Assembly: GCF_024758705.1 (NCBI RefSeq)
Contig: NZ_CP096971.1
Location: forward strand, 372,001-436,000
DNA length: 64,000 nt
Source of the DNA: Sphingomonas sp. SUN019
Lineage (GTDB): Bacteria; Pseudomonadota; Alphaproteobacteria; Sphingomonadales; Sphingomonadaceae
Direction: 5' to 3'
Shown: one piece after another, positions 18,092 through 27,910 of the stretch
Position numbering within the stretch: the first letter of the stretch is position 1
Layout: each line of letters starts with the position of its first letter
The notes under the pieces: model-generated
Told to the model about the DNA's origin: nothing
What the model saw: only the letters and a program-made list of their open reading frames with translations
The model's database searches: none
Translations under genes and position numbers: made by a program

Positions 18092-19269
18092 CGCAATCCT
18101 CCCACAAACCGCTTGAACAGGTACAAGCTATCCTGCGGCCCCGGGCTCGCCTCGGGATGATACTGGACCGAGAATGCCGGTCGGTCGTTCAGTTCGATTC
18201 CTGCATTTGATCCGTCGAACAACGACACGTGCGTTTCGGTCACTCCCGCGGGCAGGCTGTCGCGCTCGACCGCAAAACCGTGGTTCATGCTGGTGATTTC
18301 GACCGCGCCATCGCTCAGCCGCTTGACCGGGTGGTTCGCGCCGCGGTGGCCCTGGAACATCTTGGTCGTCTTTGCGCCGACCGCCAGCGCCAGCAATTGA
18401 TGGCCAAGGCAGATGCCGAACAGCGGCTTTCCCGTTTCCAGTAGCCGCCGGATCACCGGAACGGCATACTCGCCGGTCGCAGCGGGATCGCCGGGGCCGT
18501 TCGACAGGAAGATGCCGTCCGGCTCCAGCACCATGATCGTCTCGAAAGACGCGCCAGCGGGAACTAGCGATACCTTCGCTCCGGCCTGAACAAGGTTGCG
18601 GAAGATATTGTGTTTGCTGCCATAGTCGATCGCGACGACATGCGGGCGGTTGATCGTCTTGGACTCACCTTCCGCTAACTTTCCGTATCCGAAGCCCAGC
18701 CGCCAGACGCCGCCGTCCCAGCCGCCATGCGTCTCGCGCGTGACCTCCTTGGCCAGATCCATCCCCTCCAGCCCCGGCCACGACTGCGCCTGCTCGATCA
18801 GGAAGGGCACGTCGAACACGCCCTCAGCACTATGCGCGATCACTCCGTTGGGTGCGCCCGCGCCCCTGATCCGTCGGGTCAGCGCCCGCGTGTCGATGCC
18901 CGCCAGCCCGATCCGAGTGTGCCGCTTCATCCAGCCGTCCAGCCGCTCGACGCTGCGGAAGCTGGACGGCGCGGTCACGTCCTCGCGCACGATCATGCCC
19001 AGCGCGTGCGGCGTATCCGCCTCCACGTCGTCCGGGTTCGCGCCGACGTTGCCGATATGCGGAAAGGTGAAGGTGATGATCTGCCCCGCAAAAGACGGAT
19101 CGGTCATGATCTCCTGATAGCCGGTCATCGCGGTGTGGAAGCACACCTCCCCCACCGCATGGCCCTCCGCCCCGAAACCACGCCCCCACGCCACCTCTCC
19201 GCTGGCAAGGACCAGGCACCCGGTTGCGCCCGGCGGAACGGGCGCATGGCTAGGGTTGGCGTCGGCCAT
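18088..19269 (-). CDS. carA: Carbamoyl-phosphate synthase small subunit (glutaminase)
   Basis: A 393-residue protein. The N-terminal domain has TGYQEIMTDPSFAGQIITFT and GIDTRALTRRIR. The C-terminal class I glutamine amidotransferase domain has the oxyanion segment FLSNGPGDPA, nucleophile Cys in FGICLGHQLLALAVG, and HPEASPGPQD with the catalytic His and Glu. It supplies ammonia from glutamine to CarB. It is divergent from yqeY with about 96 bases between. Confidence 0.97.
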   Translation of the reverse strand: MADANPSHAPVPPGATGCLVLASGEVAWGRGFGAEGHAVGEVCFHTAMTGYQEIMTDPSFAGQIITFTFPHIGNVGANPDDVEADTPHALGMIVREDVTAPSSFRSVERLDGWMKRHTRIGLAGIDTRALTRRIRGAGAPNGVIAHSAEGVFDVPFLIEQAQSWPGLEGMDLAKEVTRETHGGWDGGVWRLGFGYGKLAEGESKTINRPHVVAIDYGSKHNIFRNLVQAGAKVSLVPAGASFETIMVLEPDGIFLSNGPGDPAATGEYAVPVIRRLLETGKPLFGICLGHQLLALAVGAKTTKMFQGHRGANHPVKRLSDGAVEITSMNHGFAVERDSLPAGVTETHVSLFDGSNAGIELNDRPAFSVQYHPEASPGPQDSLYLFKRFVGGLR

Positions 19270-19365
19270 GATCGGCGGGCACTCCTTGTGTGGATCAACG
19301 ATGTCGCTAAGCCCCGCCCGCTAAACCTGCCCCTCGGGTGCGTCAATCTGTTAAGAGAAGATCCC

Positions 19366-19818
19366 ATGATTCGAGACGACATCAAAGCCGCCCAGATCGC
19401 CGCCATGAAGGCCGGCGACAAGGAAACCCGGAACGCCGTCAGCCTGATGCAGGCGGCGATCAAGAACCGCGATATCGAGGCGCGGACCGGCGGCGCGGTG
19501 GCGGACGACGACGCGCTGGTGGTCGAAGTGCTGCAGAAAATGGTCAAGCAGCGTCGCGAATCGATCGCGATGTTCGAAAGCGGCGGACGTCAGGAACTGG
19601 CCGACGCGGAGACAGCCGAGGTCGCCGTGATCGAACGCTTCCTCCCCGCGCAGTTGAGCGAAGCCGACACGAAGGCCGCAATCGAGGCGATCAAGGCCGA
19701 ACTGGGCGCGTCCGGCATGAAGGACATGGGCCGCGTCATGGCCGAGCTGAAGTCACGCCACGCTAGCGAACTGGACATGAGCAAGGCGAGCGGGCTGGTG
19801 AAAGCGGCGCTGGCGTAA
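19366..19818 (+). CDS. GatB/YqeY domain protein
   Basis: A 150-residue protein from the ATG at 19366. MIRDDIKAAQIAAMKAGDKE, then TRNAVSLMQAAIKNRDIEAR and VIERFLPAQLSEADTKAAIE to GASGMKDMGRVMAELKSRH is the YqeY family, related to the C-terminal tRNA-binding tail of GatB. Its role is unclear; it is thought to bind tRNA-like structures. It is the first gene of the yqeY-dnaG-rpoD unit, with dnaG starting one base after its stop. Confidence 0.9.
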   Translation: MIRDDIKAAQIAAMKAGDKETRNAVSLMQAAIKNRDIEARTGGAVADDDALVVEVLQKMVKQRRESIAMFESGGRQELADAETAEVAVIERFLPAQLSEADTKAAIEAIKAELGASGMKDMGRVMAELKSRHASELDMSKASGLVKAALA

Positions 19819-19819
19819 G

Positions 19820-21709
19820 GTGACGCTCACGCCCGCCTTTCTCGACGAACTCCGTGCCCGCACCTCGCTGTCGACCCTCATCGGCAAGACCACCAAACTC
19901 ACCAAAGCGGGCCGCGAGTACAAAGGCTGCTGCCCGTTCCATAACGAGAAGACCCCGTCGTTCTACGTCAACGACGACAAGGGTTTCTACCATTGTTTCG
20001 GCTGCTCGGCTCATGGCGACGCGATTCGGTGGATGACCGACCAGCGCGGGCTTCCTTTCATGGATGCGGTGAAGGAACTCGCCGCCGCCGCGGGGCTAGA
20101 CGTCCCCGCGCCCGATCGGCAGTCGGCGGAACGGGCAGAGCAGCAGAAGGGCCTGCACGACGTCATGGCCGCGGCAGCGGCGTGGTTCGAGGCGCAGTTG
20201 GATGGGCTGGCCGGGGGCGAGGCCCGCGCCTTGCTCGACCGGCGCGGTGTATCCGAAGCGACGCGGCGTGCGTTCGAGTTCGGCTTCGCGCCCGACAGCC
20301 GGGGAAAACTGCGCACCGCGCTGAAGGAATTTGGCGACCCGATGCTGATCGAAGCCGGATTGCTCATCAGCGTGGAGGGCAAGGAACCCTATGATCGCTT
20401 CCGCGGCCGCCTGATGATCCCGATCCGCGACCCGCGCGGGCGCGTCATCGCGTTCGGCGGGCGCATCATCGGAGAGGGCGAGCCGAAATACCTCAACTCC
20501 CCCGACACCCCGCTCTTCGACAAGGGGCGCATCCTCTACAATCTCGATCGCGCCGCGTCCGCGGTGCGCAAGACCGCGCGGGTGTTCGTGGTCGAGGGCT
20601 ATATGGACGTCGTCGCGCTGGCGCAGGCGGGCCTGGGCGAAGCGGTAGCCCCGCTCGGCACCGCGCTGACCGAGGCGCAGTTGGAGCGGCTGTGGCGGAT
20701 GGTCGATGTGCCGACGCTGTGCTTCGATGGCGACCCGGCGGGACAGAAGGCCGCCTTGCGCGCCGCCCACCGCGCGCTGCCCATGCTCGCGCCGGGCCGC
20801 AGCCTGTCGTTCGTTACGCTGCCCCAGGGGCAAGACCCCGACGATCTGGTCAAGGCGAAGGGCGCGATCGGGTTCGAGGCATTGGTCCGCGAGGCCGAAC
20901 CACTCGTCGATCGGCTGTGGAAACACGAACTCGCCGCCGAACCCGCGGTCACTCCCGAACAACGCGCCGGGCTGAAACGCCGCCTGTCCGACCTGGCGCA
21001 GACGATCGCCGACCCGTCGGTGCGCAGCGAATATCAGGCCGAGTTCCGCAACCGCTTCGACGACGCCTTCACCCGCGTCCGTCCCGCGTTCGTGCCCCGC
21101 GGCCCGATGGGCAAGCGCGACGCCAAGGGCAAATGGACCCCGCCCCCGCCCCCCACCACCAATGACGCCAAGGCGGTTCGCGCAGCAGGCGGCATCGATC
21201 GCGTGCTGGCGAAAGCCGTACTCGCCGGGCTGATTCGCCACCCGGCAGAGATCGCGCGGCATATGGAGCTCCTGGGCGGCCTGCGTTTCGTGGACGGCGC
21301 GCTCGGGCGGCTATTCGAGGCTGTGGTGGACGTCGCGCTGGAAGACCTCCGCGACAAGGGGGCGCTTGATAGCCGCCGCCTCGTCACCATATTGGCCAAA
21401 TCCGGTTTTGAAACGGTCGCTTCCGACCTGCTGAGAGCCGACACGATGCCATATAGTTTCACGCAAAAGGTGGGGGACGCGGCGCGCGCCAGAGACGATC
21501 TGGACGAAGCGATCGCGATCCTTGTCGCCCGACCGGAGGTGGACGCGGCGCTGGCGGAGGCAACTTCCGCCATGCAGGCGCGCTTTACCGATGAAGCCTT
21601 TGCGCGGCAGGTGGCGTTGTTGAACGAACAACGGGCGCTGGACGAGCGGCTTGCAAATCTCGTGCAGGCGAACGAAGACGCCCGCGCGCTTGGTACCGAG
21701 GACTATTGA
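19820..21709 (+). CDS. dnaG: DNA primase
   Basis: A 629-residue protein from a GTG at 19820. The CHC2 zinc finger is C38-P-F-H41...C59-x-x-C62 ([17 protein letters not shown]). The TOPRIM catalytic core has [18 protein letters not shown] (the Glu) and [17 protein letters not shown] (the DGD). The C-terminal helicase-interaction domain follows a Pro-rich linker ([10 protein letters not shown]). It makes RNA primers at the replication fork with DnaB. Its TGA overlaps the rpoD start (TGATG), so the two are translationally coupled. Confidence 0.96.
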   Translation: MTLTPAFLDELRARTSLSTLIGKTTKLTKAGREYKGCCPFHNEKTPSFYVNDDKGFYHCFGCSAHGDAIRWMTDQRGLPFMDAVKELAAAAGLDVPAPDRQSAERAEQQKGLHDVMAAAAAWFEAQLDGLAGGEARALLDRRGVSEATRRAFEFGFAPDSRGKLRTALKEFGDPMLIEAGLLISVEGKEPYDRFRGRLMIPIRDPRGRVIAFGGRIIGEGEPKYLNSPDTPLFDKGRILYNLDRAASAVRKTARVFVVEGYMDVVALAQAGLGEAVAPLGTALTEAQLERLWRMVDVPTLCFDGDPAGQKAALRAAHRALPMLAPGRSLSFVTLPQGQDPDDLVKAKGAIGFEALVREAEPLVDRLWKHELAAEPAVTPEQRAGLKRRLSDLAQTIADPSVRSEYQAEFRNRFDDAFTRVRPAFVPRGPMGKRDAKGKWTPPPPPTTNDAKAVRAAGGIDRVLAKAVLAGLIRHPAEIARHMELLGGLRFVDGALGRLFEAVVDVALEDLRDKGALDSRRLVTILAKSGFETVASDLLRADTMPYSFTQKVGDAARARDDLDEAIAILVARPEVDAALAEATSAMQARFTDEAFARQVALLNEQRALDERLANLVQANEDARALGTEDY

Positions 21710-23742
21710 TGGCGAAGACGAACATGGCGGAAGCCCCCGAAACGGCCGAAAACGGGGATGCGCCGCTGATCGATCTCAACGACGCGAACGTGAAGAAGAT
21801 GCTCGCCCGCGCCAAGAAGCGCGGATACATCACCTATGACCAGCTCAACGAAGCGTTGCCGCAGGATCAGCTGACCTCGGATCAGCTCGAAGATGCGATG
21901 GCGGCGCTGAACGAGATGGGCGTCAACATCGTCGAGAACGAGGAAGCCGGCGAAGACGGCGAGCCGGAGGAACGCGCCGACGACGACGACGCCGAACCGG
22001 TCGACGCCACCGCTACCGACGACAATTCGCCGCTTCCGGAAAAGAAGAAGGAAACGATCGATCGCACCGACGATCCGGTGCGGATGTACCTGCGCGAGAT
22101 GGGCGCGGTCGAGCTACTGAGCCGCGAGGGCGAGATCGCGATCGCCAAGCGGATCGAGGCCGGTCGCGACACGATGATCCTGGGCCTGTGCGAATCGCCG
22201 ATCACGTTCAACGCGATCATCGACTGGTCGACCGCGCTGAACGAAGGCACGATGCAGCTGCGCGAGATTCTCGATCTCGACGCCATGCTGTCGAAGGGTC
22301 CGTCGGCCGAGCAGGTCGCCGCCGCCGAGGACGATACCGGCGAGATCAGCGAAAAGACCGCGGGCACCAGCTTCAAGGAAGAAGAAGAGCCCGAGGAAGC
22401 GCCGGTCGCCGAAGACGACGACGACATGACCGAGCGCCGCACGCCACGCCCATCCGATGACGAGGAGGAGGACAACACCCTCAGCCTCGCGCAGATGGAA
22501 GAGACGCTGAAGCCGCAGGCGCTCGAAAAGTTCGCAAACATCACCGCGATCTACAAGAAATTCTCGAAGATGCAGGCGGGACGCCTCGACGCGATGAGCG
22601 CGGGCGGGGAATTGTCGACGGGCGACGAGCGCAAATACCACAAGCTGCGCGAAGAACTGACCGCCGAAGTCGAGAGCGTCCAGTTCCACAACGCCAAGAT
22701 CGAATATCTCGTCGATCAGCTTTACAGCTATAACCGGCGCCTGACTGCGCTGGGCGGGCAGATGCTGCGGCTAGCCGAGCGGCATAAGGTGAATCGCAAG
22801 GATTTCCTCGACCGCTATATGGGTCACGAACTGGACGACACGTTCATCGCGACCGTGCAGGGTCTCGACAAGAAGTGGACCGCGTTTGCGGTCAACGAAG
22901 GCGATGCTGTCGATCGCATCCGCATGGAAATCGCCGAGATTTCGCAGCAGACCGGCATGGCGCTGGGCGAGTTCCGCCGCATCGTCAACATGGTCCAGAA
23001 GGGCGAACGCGAAGCGCGGATCGCCAAGAAGGAAATGGTCGAAGCGAACTTGCGGCTGGTGATCTCGATCGCGAAAAAGTACACGAATCGAGGACTTCAG
23101 TTCCTGGACCTCATCCAGGAAGGCAACATCGGCTTGATGAAGGCGGTGGATAAGTTCGAGTACCGCCGCGGCTACAAATTCAGCACCTATGCGACCTGGT
23201 GGATCCGCCAGGCGATCACGCGGTCGATCGCGGATCAGGCGCGGACGATCCGCATCCCGGTCCACATGATCGAGACGATCAACAAGCTGGTCCGGACCAG
23301 CCGCCAGTTCCTCCACGAACAGGGCCGCGAGCCGACGCCGGAAGAAATGGCCGAGCGCCTATCCATGCCGCTCGAAAAGGTCCGCAAGGTGATGAAGATC
23401 GCCAAGGAACCGATCAGCCTCGAAACGCCGATCGGCGATGAGGAGGACAGCCACCTTGGCGATTTCATCGAGGACAAGAATGCGGTCATCCCGGTCGACG
23501 CCGCGATCCAGGCGAACCTTAAGGAAACCGTCACGCGCGTCCTGGCGTCGCTGACCCCGCGTGAGGAACGCGTGCTGCGGATGCGCTTCGGGATCGGGAT
23601 GAACACCGATCATACGCTGGAGGAAGTCGGCCAGCAGTTCAGCGTGACCCGCGAACGCATCCGGCAAATCGAGGCGAAGGCGCTGCGCAAGCTGAAGCAC
23701 CCGAGCCGCAGCCGCAAGATGCGGTCCTTCCTCGACCAATAA
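21709..23742 (+). CDS. rpoD: RNA polymerase primary sigma factor (sigma-70)
   Basis: A 677-residue protein with the full primary-sigma layout. Region 1.1 is [20 protein letters not shown]; region 1.2 is [20 protein letters not shown]; then comes the long acidic non-conserved region ([19 protein letters not shown]). Region 2 has [20 protein letters not shown] and [20 protein letters not shown] (2.3-2.4, -10 recognition). Region 4.2 is [20 protein letters not shown] (-35 recognition). The ATG at 21709 has GAGGA upstream; a TTG one codon earlier is less likely. It ends the macromolecular-synthesis operon and is followed by a terminator. Confidence 0.97.
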   Translation: MAKTNMAEAPETAENGDAPLIDLNDANVKKMLARAKKRGYITYDQLNEALPQDQLTSDQLEDAMAALNEMGVNIVENEEAGEDGEPEERADDDDAEPVDATATDDNSPLPEKKKETIDRTDDPVRMYLREMGAVELLSREGEIAIAKRIEAGRDTMILGLCESPITFNAIIDWSTALNEGTMQLREILDLDAMLSKGPSAEQVAAAEDDTGEISEKTAGTSFKEEEEPEEAPVAEDDDDMTERRTPRPSDDEEEDNTLSLAQMEETLKPQALEKFANITAIYKKFSKMQAGRLDAMSAGGELSTGDERKYHKLREELTAEVESVQFHNAKIEYLVDQLYSYNRRLTALGGQMLRLAERHKVNRKDFLDRYMGHELDDTFIATVQGLDKKWTAFAVNEGDAVDRIRMEIAEISQQTGMALGEFRRIVNMVQKGEREARIAKKEMVEANLRLVISIAKKYTNRGLQFLDLIQEGNIGLMKAVDKFEYRRGYKFSTYATWWIRQAITRSIADQARTIRIPVHMIETINKLVRTSRQFLHEQGREPTPEEMAERLSMPLEKVRKVMKIAKEPISLETPIGDEEDSHLGDFIEDKNAVIPVDAAIQANLKETVTRVLASLTPREERVLRMRFGIGMNTDHTLEEVGQQFSVTRERIRQIEAKALRKLKHPSRSRKMRSFLDQ

Positions 23743-23747
23743 GCGAA

Positions 23748-23782
23748 CGCCCCGGCGAAAGGGACCATCTGTCGCCGGGGCG
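23748..23782 (+). terminator. Rho-independent-type hairpin after rpoD
   Basis: An 11-bp stem pairs CGCCCCGGCGA with TCGCCGGGGCG around a 13-base loop, starting five bases after the rpoD stop and followed by CTCTTCTGG. The U-tract is weak, but position and stem strength fit the end of the yqeY-dnaG-rpoD transcript. Confidence 0.7.
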
Positions 23783-24083
23783 CTCTTCTGGTCGGCGCGA
23801 TGCGATGGGAGTGTCCGCATCGAACCGGTCTTCTTCAGGACAACTGCTGGACCGTGCCGCCGCCCCGATGCAGCCCATTCTAGCGGCGTCTCGTTAACCG
23901 TCCGGTGGCTGCATGATCGCCGCCAGTTACGCAATTCAGGAACGTGCCGGCGGGCGTGACTGAAATTCCGCGCGGTGATTTCGGTCCATTTCGGGTTTGT
24001 CGCGCACGGTTCGCGCAGCAGCATCACGTCCGAACCGGTCCGGCTGCCTTGCGAAGCCCGTTGTGCTGCGCGAGCCCTTCGTC
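23783..24083. other. Intergenic region with no recognised gene
   Basis: About 300 bases between the rpoD terminator and the Phd/PAS gene. No open frame here has a credible start and protein. A single TTAACC half-site occurs near 23895 but the second CtrA half is missing. The promoter of the downstream gene should lie here; I cannot place it. Confidence 0.4.
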
Positions 24084-24986
24084 ATGGCAAACGCGCTTCC
24101 AAGCTCACCCGCCGCACAGCAATGTGTCACCGCATCGGACCTGGTCCGCCATTTTGGCATCTGGCAGGAACGTGCGGCGCGCGCGCCGGTGTACATTCTA
24201 CACCGCGGCCGGCCGCGTTTTGCGCTGACCTCACTCGACGTCATGGATGCGCTTTGCGCACCACACAGCGCCGATTTGGGGGACGAGGCCGCGTTCGCCG
24301 CGCTGCTCGACGCCATCGATGAACTGGTGATGATCGCGGACCACGATGGCGCGATCGTCGCCACCAGCCGCGCCGTGCGCGCGCGCTTCGGCGATATGGT
24401 GCGCAGCGGCGCAAGCCCCGCCGCAATGGCGGTCGTGGGCGGCGGATTTTTGTCCGATGCGATCGCGCGCGTCTCCGTCAGCGGAATCGACGAGCAGGTG
24501 GAAATGGTGCCCGCGCGCTATCCGACACGCCGCATCGCCTGCGTTCTGTCGCCATTTCCGAACGGCTGCCTCATTCACATCCATGATCTGACGACCCAAG
24601 AAGATCTGGCCGTCACCCGCGCGCGCAACAACGCGATCACGGCTGCGATCGAGGCGAGCGGCGCGGTCGTCACGCGGATCGGCCTGCGCGGCTATCTGAT
24701 CGACCCGCCAGTCGCGCTCGCCCATCTGATCGGTGTGGCGCGCGACGCGCTGGAGACTGTCCGCTTCGCTTCGCTGATCGACGTGTCGGGCCGGGTTGCT
24801 GTCGGCGAAGCGATGGAATCGGTGCTCGGCGACGCCGCGCCACGCCGTGTCGTAACCAGCCTGCTGGTCCGCGGCGCCGAAGCGATTCCGGTGACGATCG
24901 GCCTGTCGGCGCTCCGGCCGGCGACCCGGATCGAGGAATTGGTCGCGACCATCACCGTATCGCGCGCGGGCGCCCCGCACCCGTAA
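24084..24986 (+). CDS. Phd/YefM-like N-terminal domain fused to a PAS-like domain
   Basis: A 300-residue protein without signal peptide or membrane helices. Residues from about 14 to 56 (TASDLVRHFGIWQERAARAP, VYILHRGRPRFALTSLDVM) follow the pattern of Phd/YefM antitoxin DNA-binding domains: a helix with F-G-W---A, a beta strand, then RGRP--L-S---Y. Next is AALLDAIDELVMIADHDGAI followed by VATSRAVRARFG, a PAS-type opening. The C-terminal half has no clear family. No RelE or Doc toxin gene adjoins, so a sensor-regulator is more likely than an antitoxin. The ATG at 24084 lacks a strong ribosome site, so the start is uncertain. Confidence 0.55.
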   Translation: MANALPSSPAAQQCVTASDLVRHFGIWQERAARAPVYILHRGRPRFALTSLDVMDALCAPHSADLGDEAAFAALLDAIDELVMIADHDGAIVATSRAVRARFGDMVRSGASPAAMAVVGGGFLSDAIARVSVSGIDEQVEMVPARYPTRRIACVLSPFPNGCLIHIHDLTTQEDLAVTRARNNAITAAIEASGAVVTRIGLRGYLIDPPVALAHLIGVARDALETVRFASLIDVSGRVAVGEAMESVLGDAAPRRVVTSLLVRGAEAIPVTIGLSALRPATRIEELVATITVSRAGAPHP

Positions 24987-25070
24987 ACCGCGTCTTTACA
25001 CGCTTCGTATAAACCCATGCTTCACACCGGGCGGGAGGGTGCGCTTTTCGCGCCCAGGCGGGGGAATTGC

Positions 25071-25730
25071 GTGGCGACGGTAACGATTGCGGGACGGGCC
25101 GCGCTAAGCGAGACGATCGTCGCGATGGTCCAGGCGGACGGCACCGCCGCCGCCGCCTGGCCGAACGCGCTGATCGGTCCGGCGGTTGCGTTGCGCGATC
25201 TGGCGGACGCGGTCCACACCCTCTGCGCGCTTCATGCCACCGCACCGGGAATCGTCGATCTCGCACGACACGCGAACGGCGCACAGCCGATCCATGATGC
25301 GCTGGACGCCGCCGCCGATGCCTTTGCCGACGAACGCGCCGCGCTGGTGGCGCTGACCGCCGCGGTTGGTCCGTTGCCATCCACGCCCGGACAGGCCGAA
25401 TGCGAAGCGGCGGTACTCGCGCAACGGCACGCGTTGACGATGCTGGCCCGGTCCGACCGCACCGGATGCGCGATCGGCGCGGCGGCGGCCTTCCTGCTGG
25501 ACTGGCGCGGGATTCGTCGCATCCTGGACATTGCGACGGTGCGCGCAGGCGTGGAGCAGCGTGCCGATACGATGCCACGCGCGGAGGACGTCACCGCGCT
25601 GCTCGTCGACCTCGCGCCCAGTCCCGCCACCGAACGCGCGATCGCGTTCGGCGTGCAGCAATTGCTCGCGCAGCACCGCGGGGTCTGGCAACTTCTTGAC
25701 GCCCGCGCCTCGGCCCGCCGCGACCGCTGA
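25071..25730 (+). CDS. Ala-rich helical protein, lineage-restricted, unknown function
   Basis: A 219-residue soluble, mostly helical protein. The GTG at 25071 is preferred over the ATG at 25017 because GGGGGAA lies just before it and the ATG has no ribosome site. The sequence is rich in Ala, with words such as ALRDLADAVHTLCALHATAP and FLLDWRGIRRILDIATVRAG, and has no catalytic motif. It lies between the Phd/PAS gene and moxR on the same strand. Proteins like this occur in Sphingomonads; I cannot assign a role. Confidence 0.6.
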   Translation: MATVTIAGRAALSETIVAMVQADGTAAAAWPNALIGPAVALRDLADAVHTLCALHATAPGIVDLARHANGAQPIHDALDAAADAFADERAALVALTAAVGPLPSTPGQAECEAAVLAQRHALTMLARSDRTGCAIGAAAAFLLDWRGIRRILDIATVRAGVEQRADTMPRAEDVTALLVDLAPSPATERAIAFGVQQLLAQHRGVWQLLDARASARRDR

Positions 25731-25800
25731 CGCGGCTTGCACTGACGCGCACCTTCCCGCTATCGCCAAACCCGGTTTTCGAACGATACGGGAAATGGGC

Positions 25801-26655
25801 ATGAAGCGCTTCGAGGGAACGCAGAGCTACGTTGCGACCGACGATCTGAAGGTTGCGGTGAATGCTGCGGTTACTCTCCGTCGCCCACTGCTGGTGAAGG
25901 GCGAACCCGGGACCGGAAAAACCGTTCTGGCCTATGAAATCGCGAAGGCGGTTGGCGCGCCGCTGATCGAGTGGAACATCAAATCCACCACGAAGGCGCA
26001 GCAGGGCCTGTACGAATATGACGCGGTCGCCCGTCTGCGCGACGGTCAGTTGGGCGATGAGCGGGTGCACGACATCGCGAACTATATCCGCAAAGGCAAA
26101 TTGTGGGAGGCGTTCACCCATCCCACCCCGCCCGTCCTGCTAATCGACGAGATCGACAAGGCCGATATCGAGTTTCCCAACGATCTGTTGCAGGAACTCG
26201 ATCGGATGGAATTTCACGTTTATGAGACGAAGGAGACGGTGCGCGCCGCCGAACGCCCGATCGTCGTCATCACGTCGAACAACGAAAAGGAACTGCCCGA
26301 CGCATTCCTGCGCCGGTGCTTCTTCCACTACATCAAATTCCCCGACCGCGAGACGATGCAGGCGATCGTCGACGTCCATTTCCCCGGCATCCAGAAGATC
26401 CTGGTCAGCAAGGCGATGGACATCTTCTACGATGTCCGCGACGTGCCCGGTCTGAAGAAGAAGCCCAGCACGAGCGAATTGCTCGACTGGCTGAAACTGC
26501 TGTTGCACGAGGATATGCCGCTCGACGTGCTGCAGAACCGCGACCCGACCAAGGCGATCCCCCCGCTCCACGGCGCGCTGCTGAAGAACGAACAAGACGT
26601 GATGCTGTTCGAACGGCTGGCGTTCATGGCCAAGCGACAGGCGAACAAGGGCTGA
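25801..26655 (+). CDS. MoxR-family AAA+ ATPase
   Basis: A 284-residue protein beginning MKRFEGTQSYVATDDLKVAV. Walker A is GEPGTGKT at residues 34-41, Walker B VLLIDEIDKAD at about 111-121, sensor 1 is VVITSNNEKELPDAFLRRC, and the lid domain follows. MoxR ATPases act with VWA-domain proteins as chaperones that activate or insert cofactors in enzyme complexes. The likely partner is the CoxE-type VWA gene at 28626, separated from it by a methyltransferase gene on the other strand and a CHAP gene. An ATG two codons upstream (25795) is possible. Confidence 0.9.
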   Translation: MKRFEGTQSYVATDDLKVAVNAAVTLRRPLLVKGEPGTGKTVLAYEIAKAVGAPLIEWNIKSTTKAQQGLYEYDAVARLRDGQLGDERVHDIANYIRKGKLWEAFTHPTPPVLLIDEIDKADIEFPNDLLQELDRMEFHVYETKETVRAAERPIVVITSNNEKELPDAFLRRCFFHYIKFPDRETMQAIVDVHFPGIQKILVSKAMDIFYDVRDVPGLKKKPSTSELLDWLKLLLHEDMPLDVLQNRDPTKAIPPLHGALLKNEQDVMLFERLAFMAKRQANKG

Positions 26656-26667
26656 CAGGCCCAGCCT

Positions 26668-27735
26668 CTACGCCCGCGCCTCCAGGATCATGTTGAACGG
26701 CCCCTCCGCCGCGCGCCGCACACGCGAAAACCCAGCGTCGCGCAAAACGCCGGTGATCGCCGCCTCCCCGGCCTGCGCGCCCAGCGCGGCACCGACCTCC
26801 TGCGCCAGCGACGTCGGCACGCAGATCATCGTCGACGCGTTGTAGTACAGCCGACTGACCGGATTGCCGATATTGTCCTCAGGCCGATCCGCCGCGATCG
26901 GCTCGACGATCATCCAGTTGGCGTCGGGCTTCATCATCTGCCGGATGTGCGCCGCGCAGCCGCGCGGATCTCCCATGTCGTGCAGGCAATCGAACACCGT
27001 GATCAGGTCGAACCCATCGTCGGCAATGTCCTTCGCCGCCGCGGTCTCGAACCGCACCCGATCGCTCAGGCCGTGCGCCGCCGCATGGGCGTTCGCCTCG
27101 GCGATCGATGGTTCGTGAAAATCGTAACCTACGAAGCGGCTGTTCGGGAACGCCTGCGCCATCAGCAAGGTCGAGAAACCGACGCCGCAGCCGATGTCGG
27201 CGACGTCCGCGCCTAATTCCAGCTTCGGCCCAACGCCATCCAGCGCGGGCAGCCAGTTCTGGACGATGTTGTTGACATAGCCGGGACGGAAGAACGCGCC
27301 GACCGCGCAGAACAGGCATCCCGCGGAGTCGCCCCACGCCACGCCGCTGCCGTCGCGGAAACCCGCCTCGACCTTGGGCTCGCCCTCGATCATCGCCGCG
27401 GCCAGATCGAACGCACCGCGCAGATAGACCGGGCTGTCGGTCACCGCGAACACCATCGCCTGTTCCGGGTTCAGCGCAAAGCGTCCGCTCGCCGCGTCAT
27501 AGTCGACGTATCCGTTGGCCGCCTGCGCCATCGCCCATTCGCGGACATAGCGTTCCGCCAGCCCGCCCGCCCTTTCGGCGAGTTCCGCCGCTGTCGCCGG
27601 GCCGTCCCGGTGCAACGCGTCGAACAGCCCGAGCCGATATCCGATCCGCGCGGTCGGAACGCTATACGCGCCGCCCAGATCGCCCAGCATCTTGCCCACC
27701 AGCGCGTGAAGGCGCTCTTCGTTGAAACCAGTCAT
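26668..27735 (-). CDS. Class I SAM-dependent methyltransferase with winged-helix N-terminus
   Basis: A 355-residue protein. The N-terminal part (GYRLGLFDALHRDGPATAAE, LAERAGGLAERYVREWAMAQ) is the winged-helix dimerisation domain of O-methyltransferase-type enzymes. The SAM-binding motif I is VADIGCGVGFSTLLMAQ, with the acidic residue of motif II in FVGYDFHEPSI and DLITVFDCLHDMGDPRG at motif IV. The substrate is unknown; the architecture is like TylF/hydroxyindole- or rRNA-methyltransferase-related proteins. GGGAGGAG precedes the ATG at 27735. It is antisense to its neighbours and splits the MoxR-VWA pair. Confidence 0.82.
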   Translation of the reverse strand: MTGFNEERLHALVGKMLGDLGGAYSVPTARIGYRLGLFDALHRDGPATAAELAERAGGLAERYVREWAMAQAANGYVDYDAASGRFALNPEQAMVFAVTDSPVYLRGAFDLAAAMIEGEPKVEAGFRDGSGVAWGDSAGCLFCAVGAFFRPGYVNNIVQNWLPALDGVGPKLELGADVADIGCGVGFSTLLMAQAFPNSRFVGYDFHEPSIAEANAHAAAHGLSDRVRFETAAAKDIADDGFDLITVFDCLHDMGDPRGCAAHIRQMMKPDANWMIVEPIAADRPEDNIGNPVSRLYYNASTMICVPTSLAQEVGAALGAQAGEAAITGVLRDAGFSRVRRAAEGPFNMILEARA

Positions 27736-27847
27736 GATCGCTCCTCCCCAAAAAGGATGTGCAGCGCGACCCGGCAACGGCTCTTATTGGCGCGGTAATA
27801 TCACATTATGCTTGGTCCGGACGCACGAAACTCGATCCGCCGCATAG

Positions 27848-27863
27848 TTAACTTTTCGTTAAC
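27848..27863. promoter_or_regulatory. Full CtrA binding box
   Basis: TTAA at 27848-27851, seven bases, then TTAAC at 27859-27863: an exact match to the CtrA consensus TTAA-N7-TTAAC. It ends 47 bases before the CHAP-protein ATG, where CtrA activates or represses transcription. It also lies 113 bases upstream of the divergent methyltransferase start. CtrA is the cell-cycle master regulator of alphaproteobacteria. Confidence 0.65.
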
Positions 27864-27910
27864 CTTTTACGGACACCCCTTGGTTGGGGGACGCCGGATA
27901 GGTGTCGTGT

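Noticed and set aside
23783..24083. Possible CtrA site near 23895
   Set aside because: Only one TTAACC half-site is present, with no partner seven bases away.
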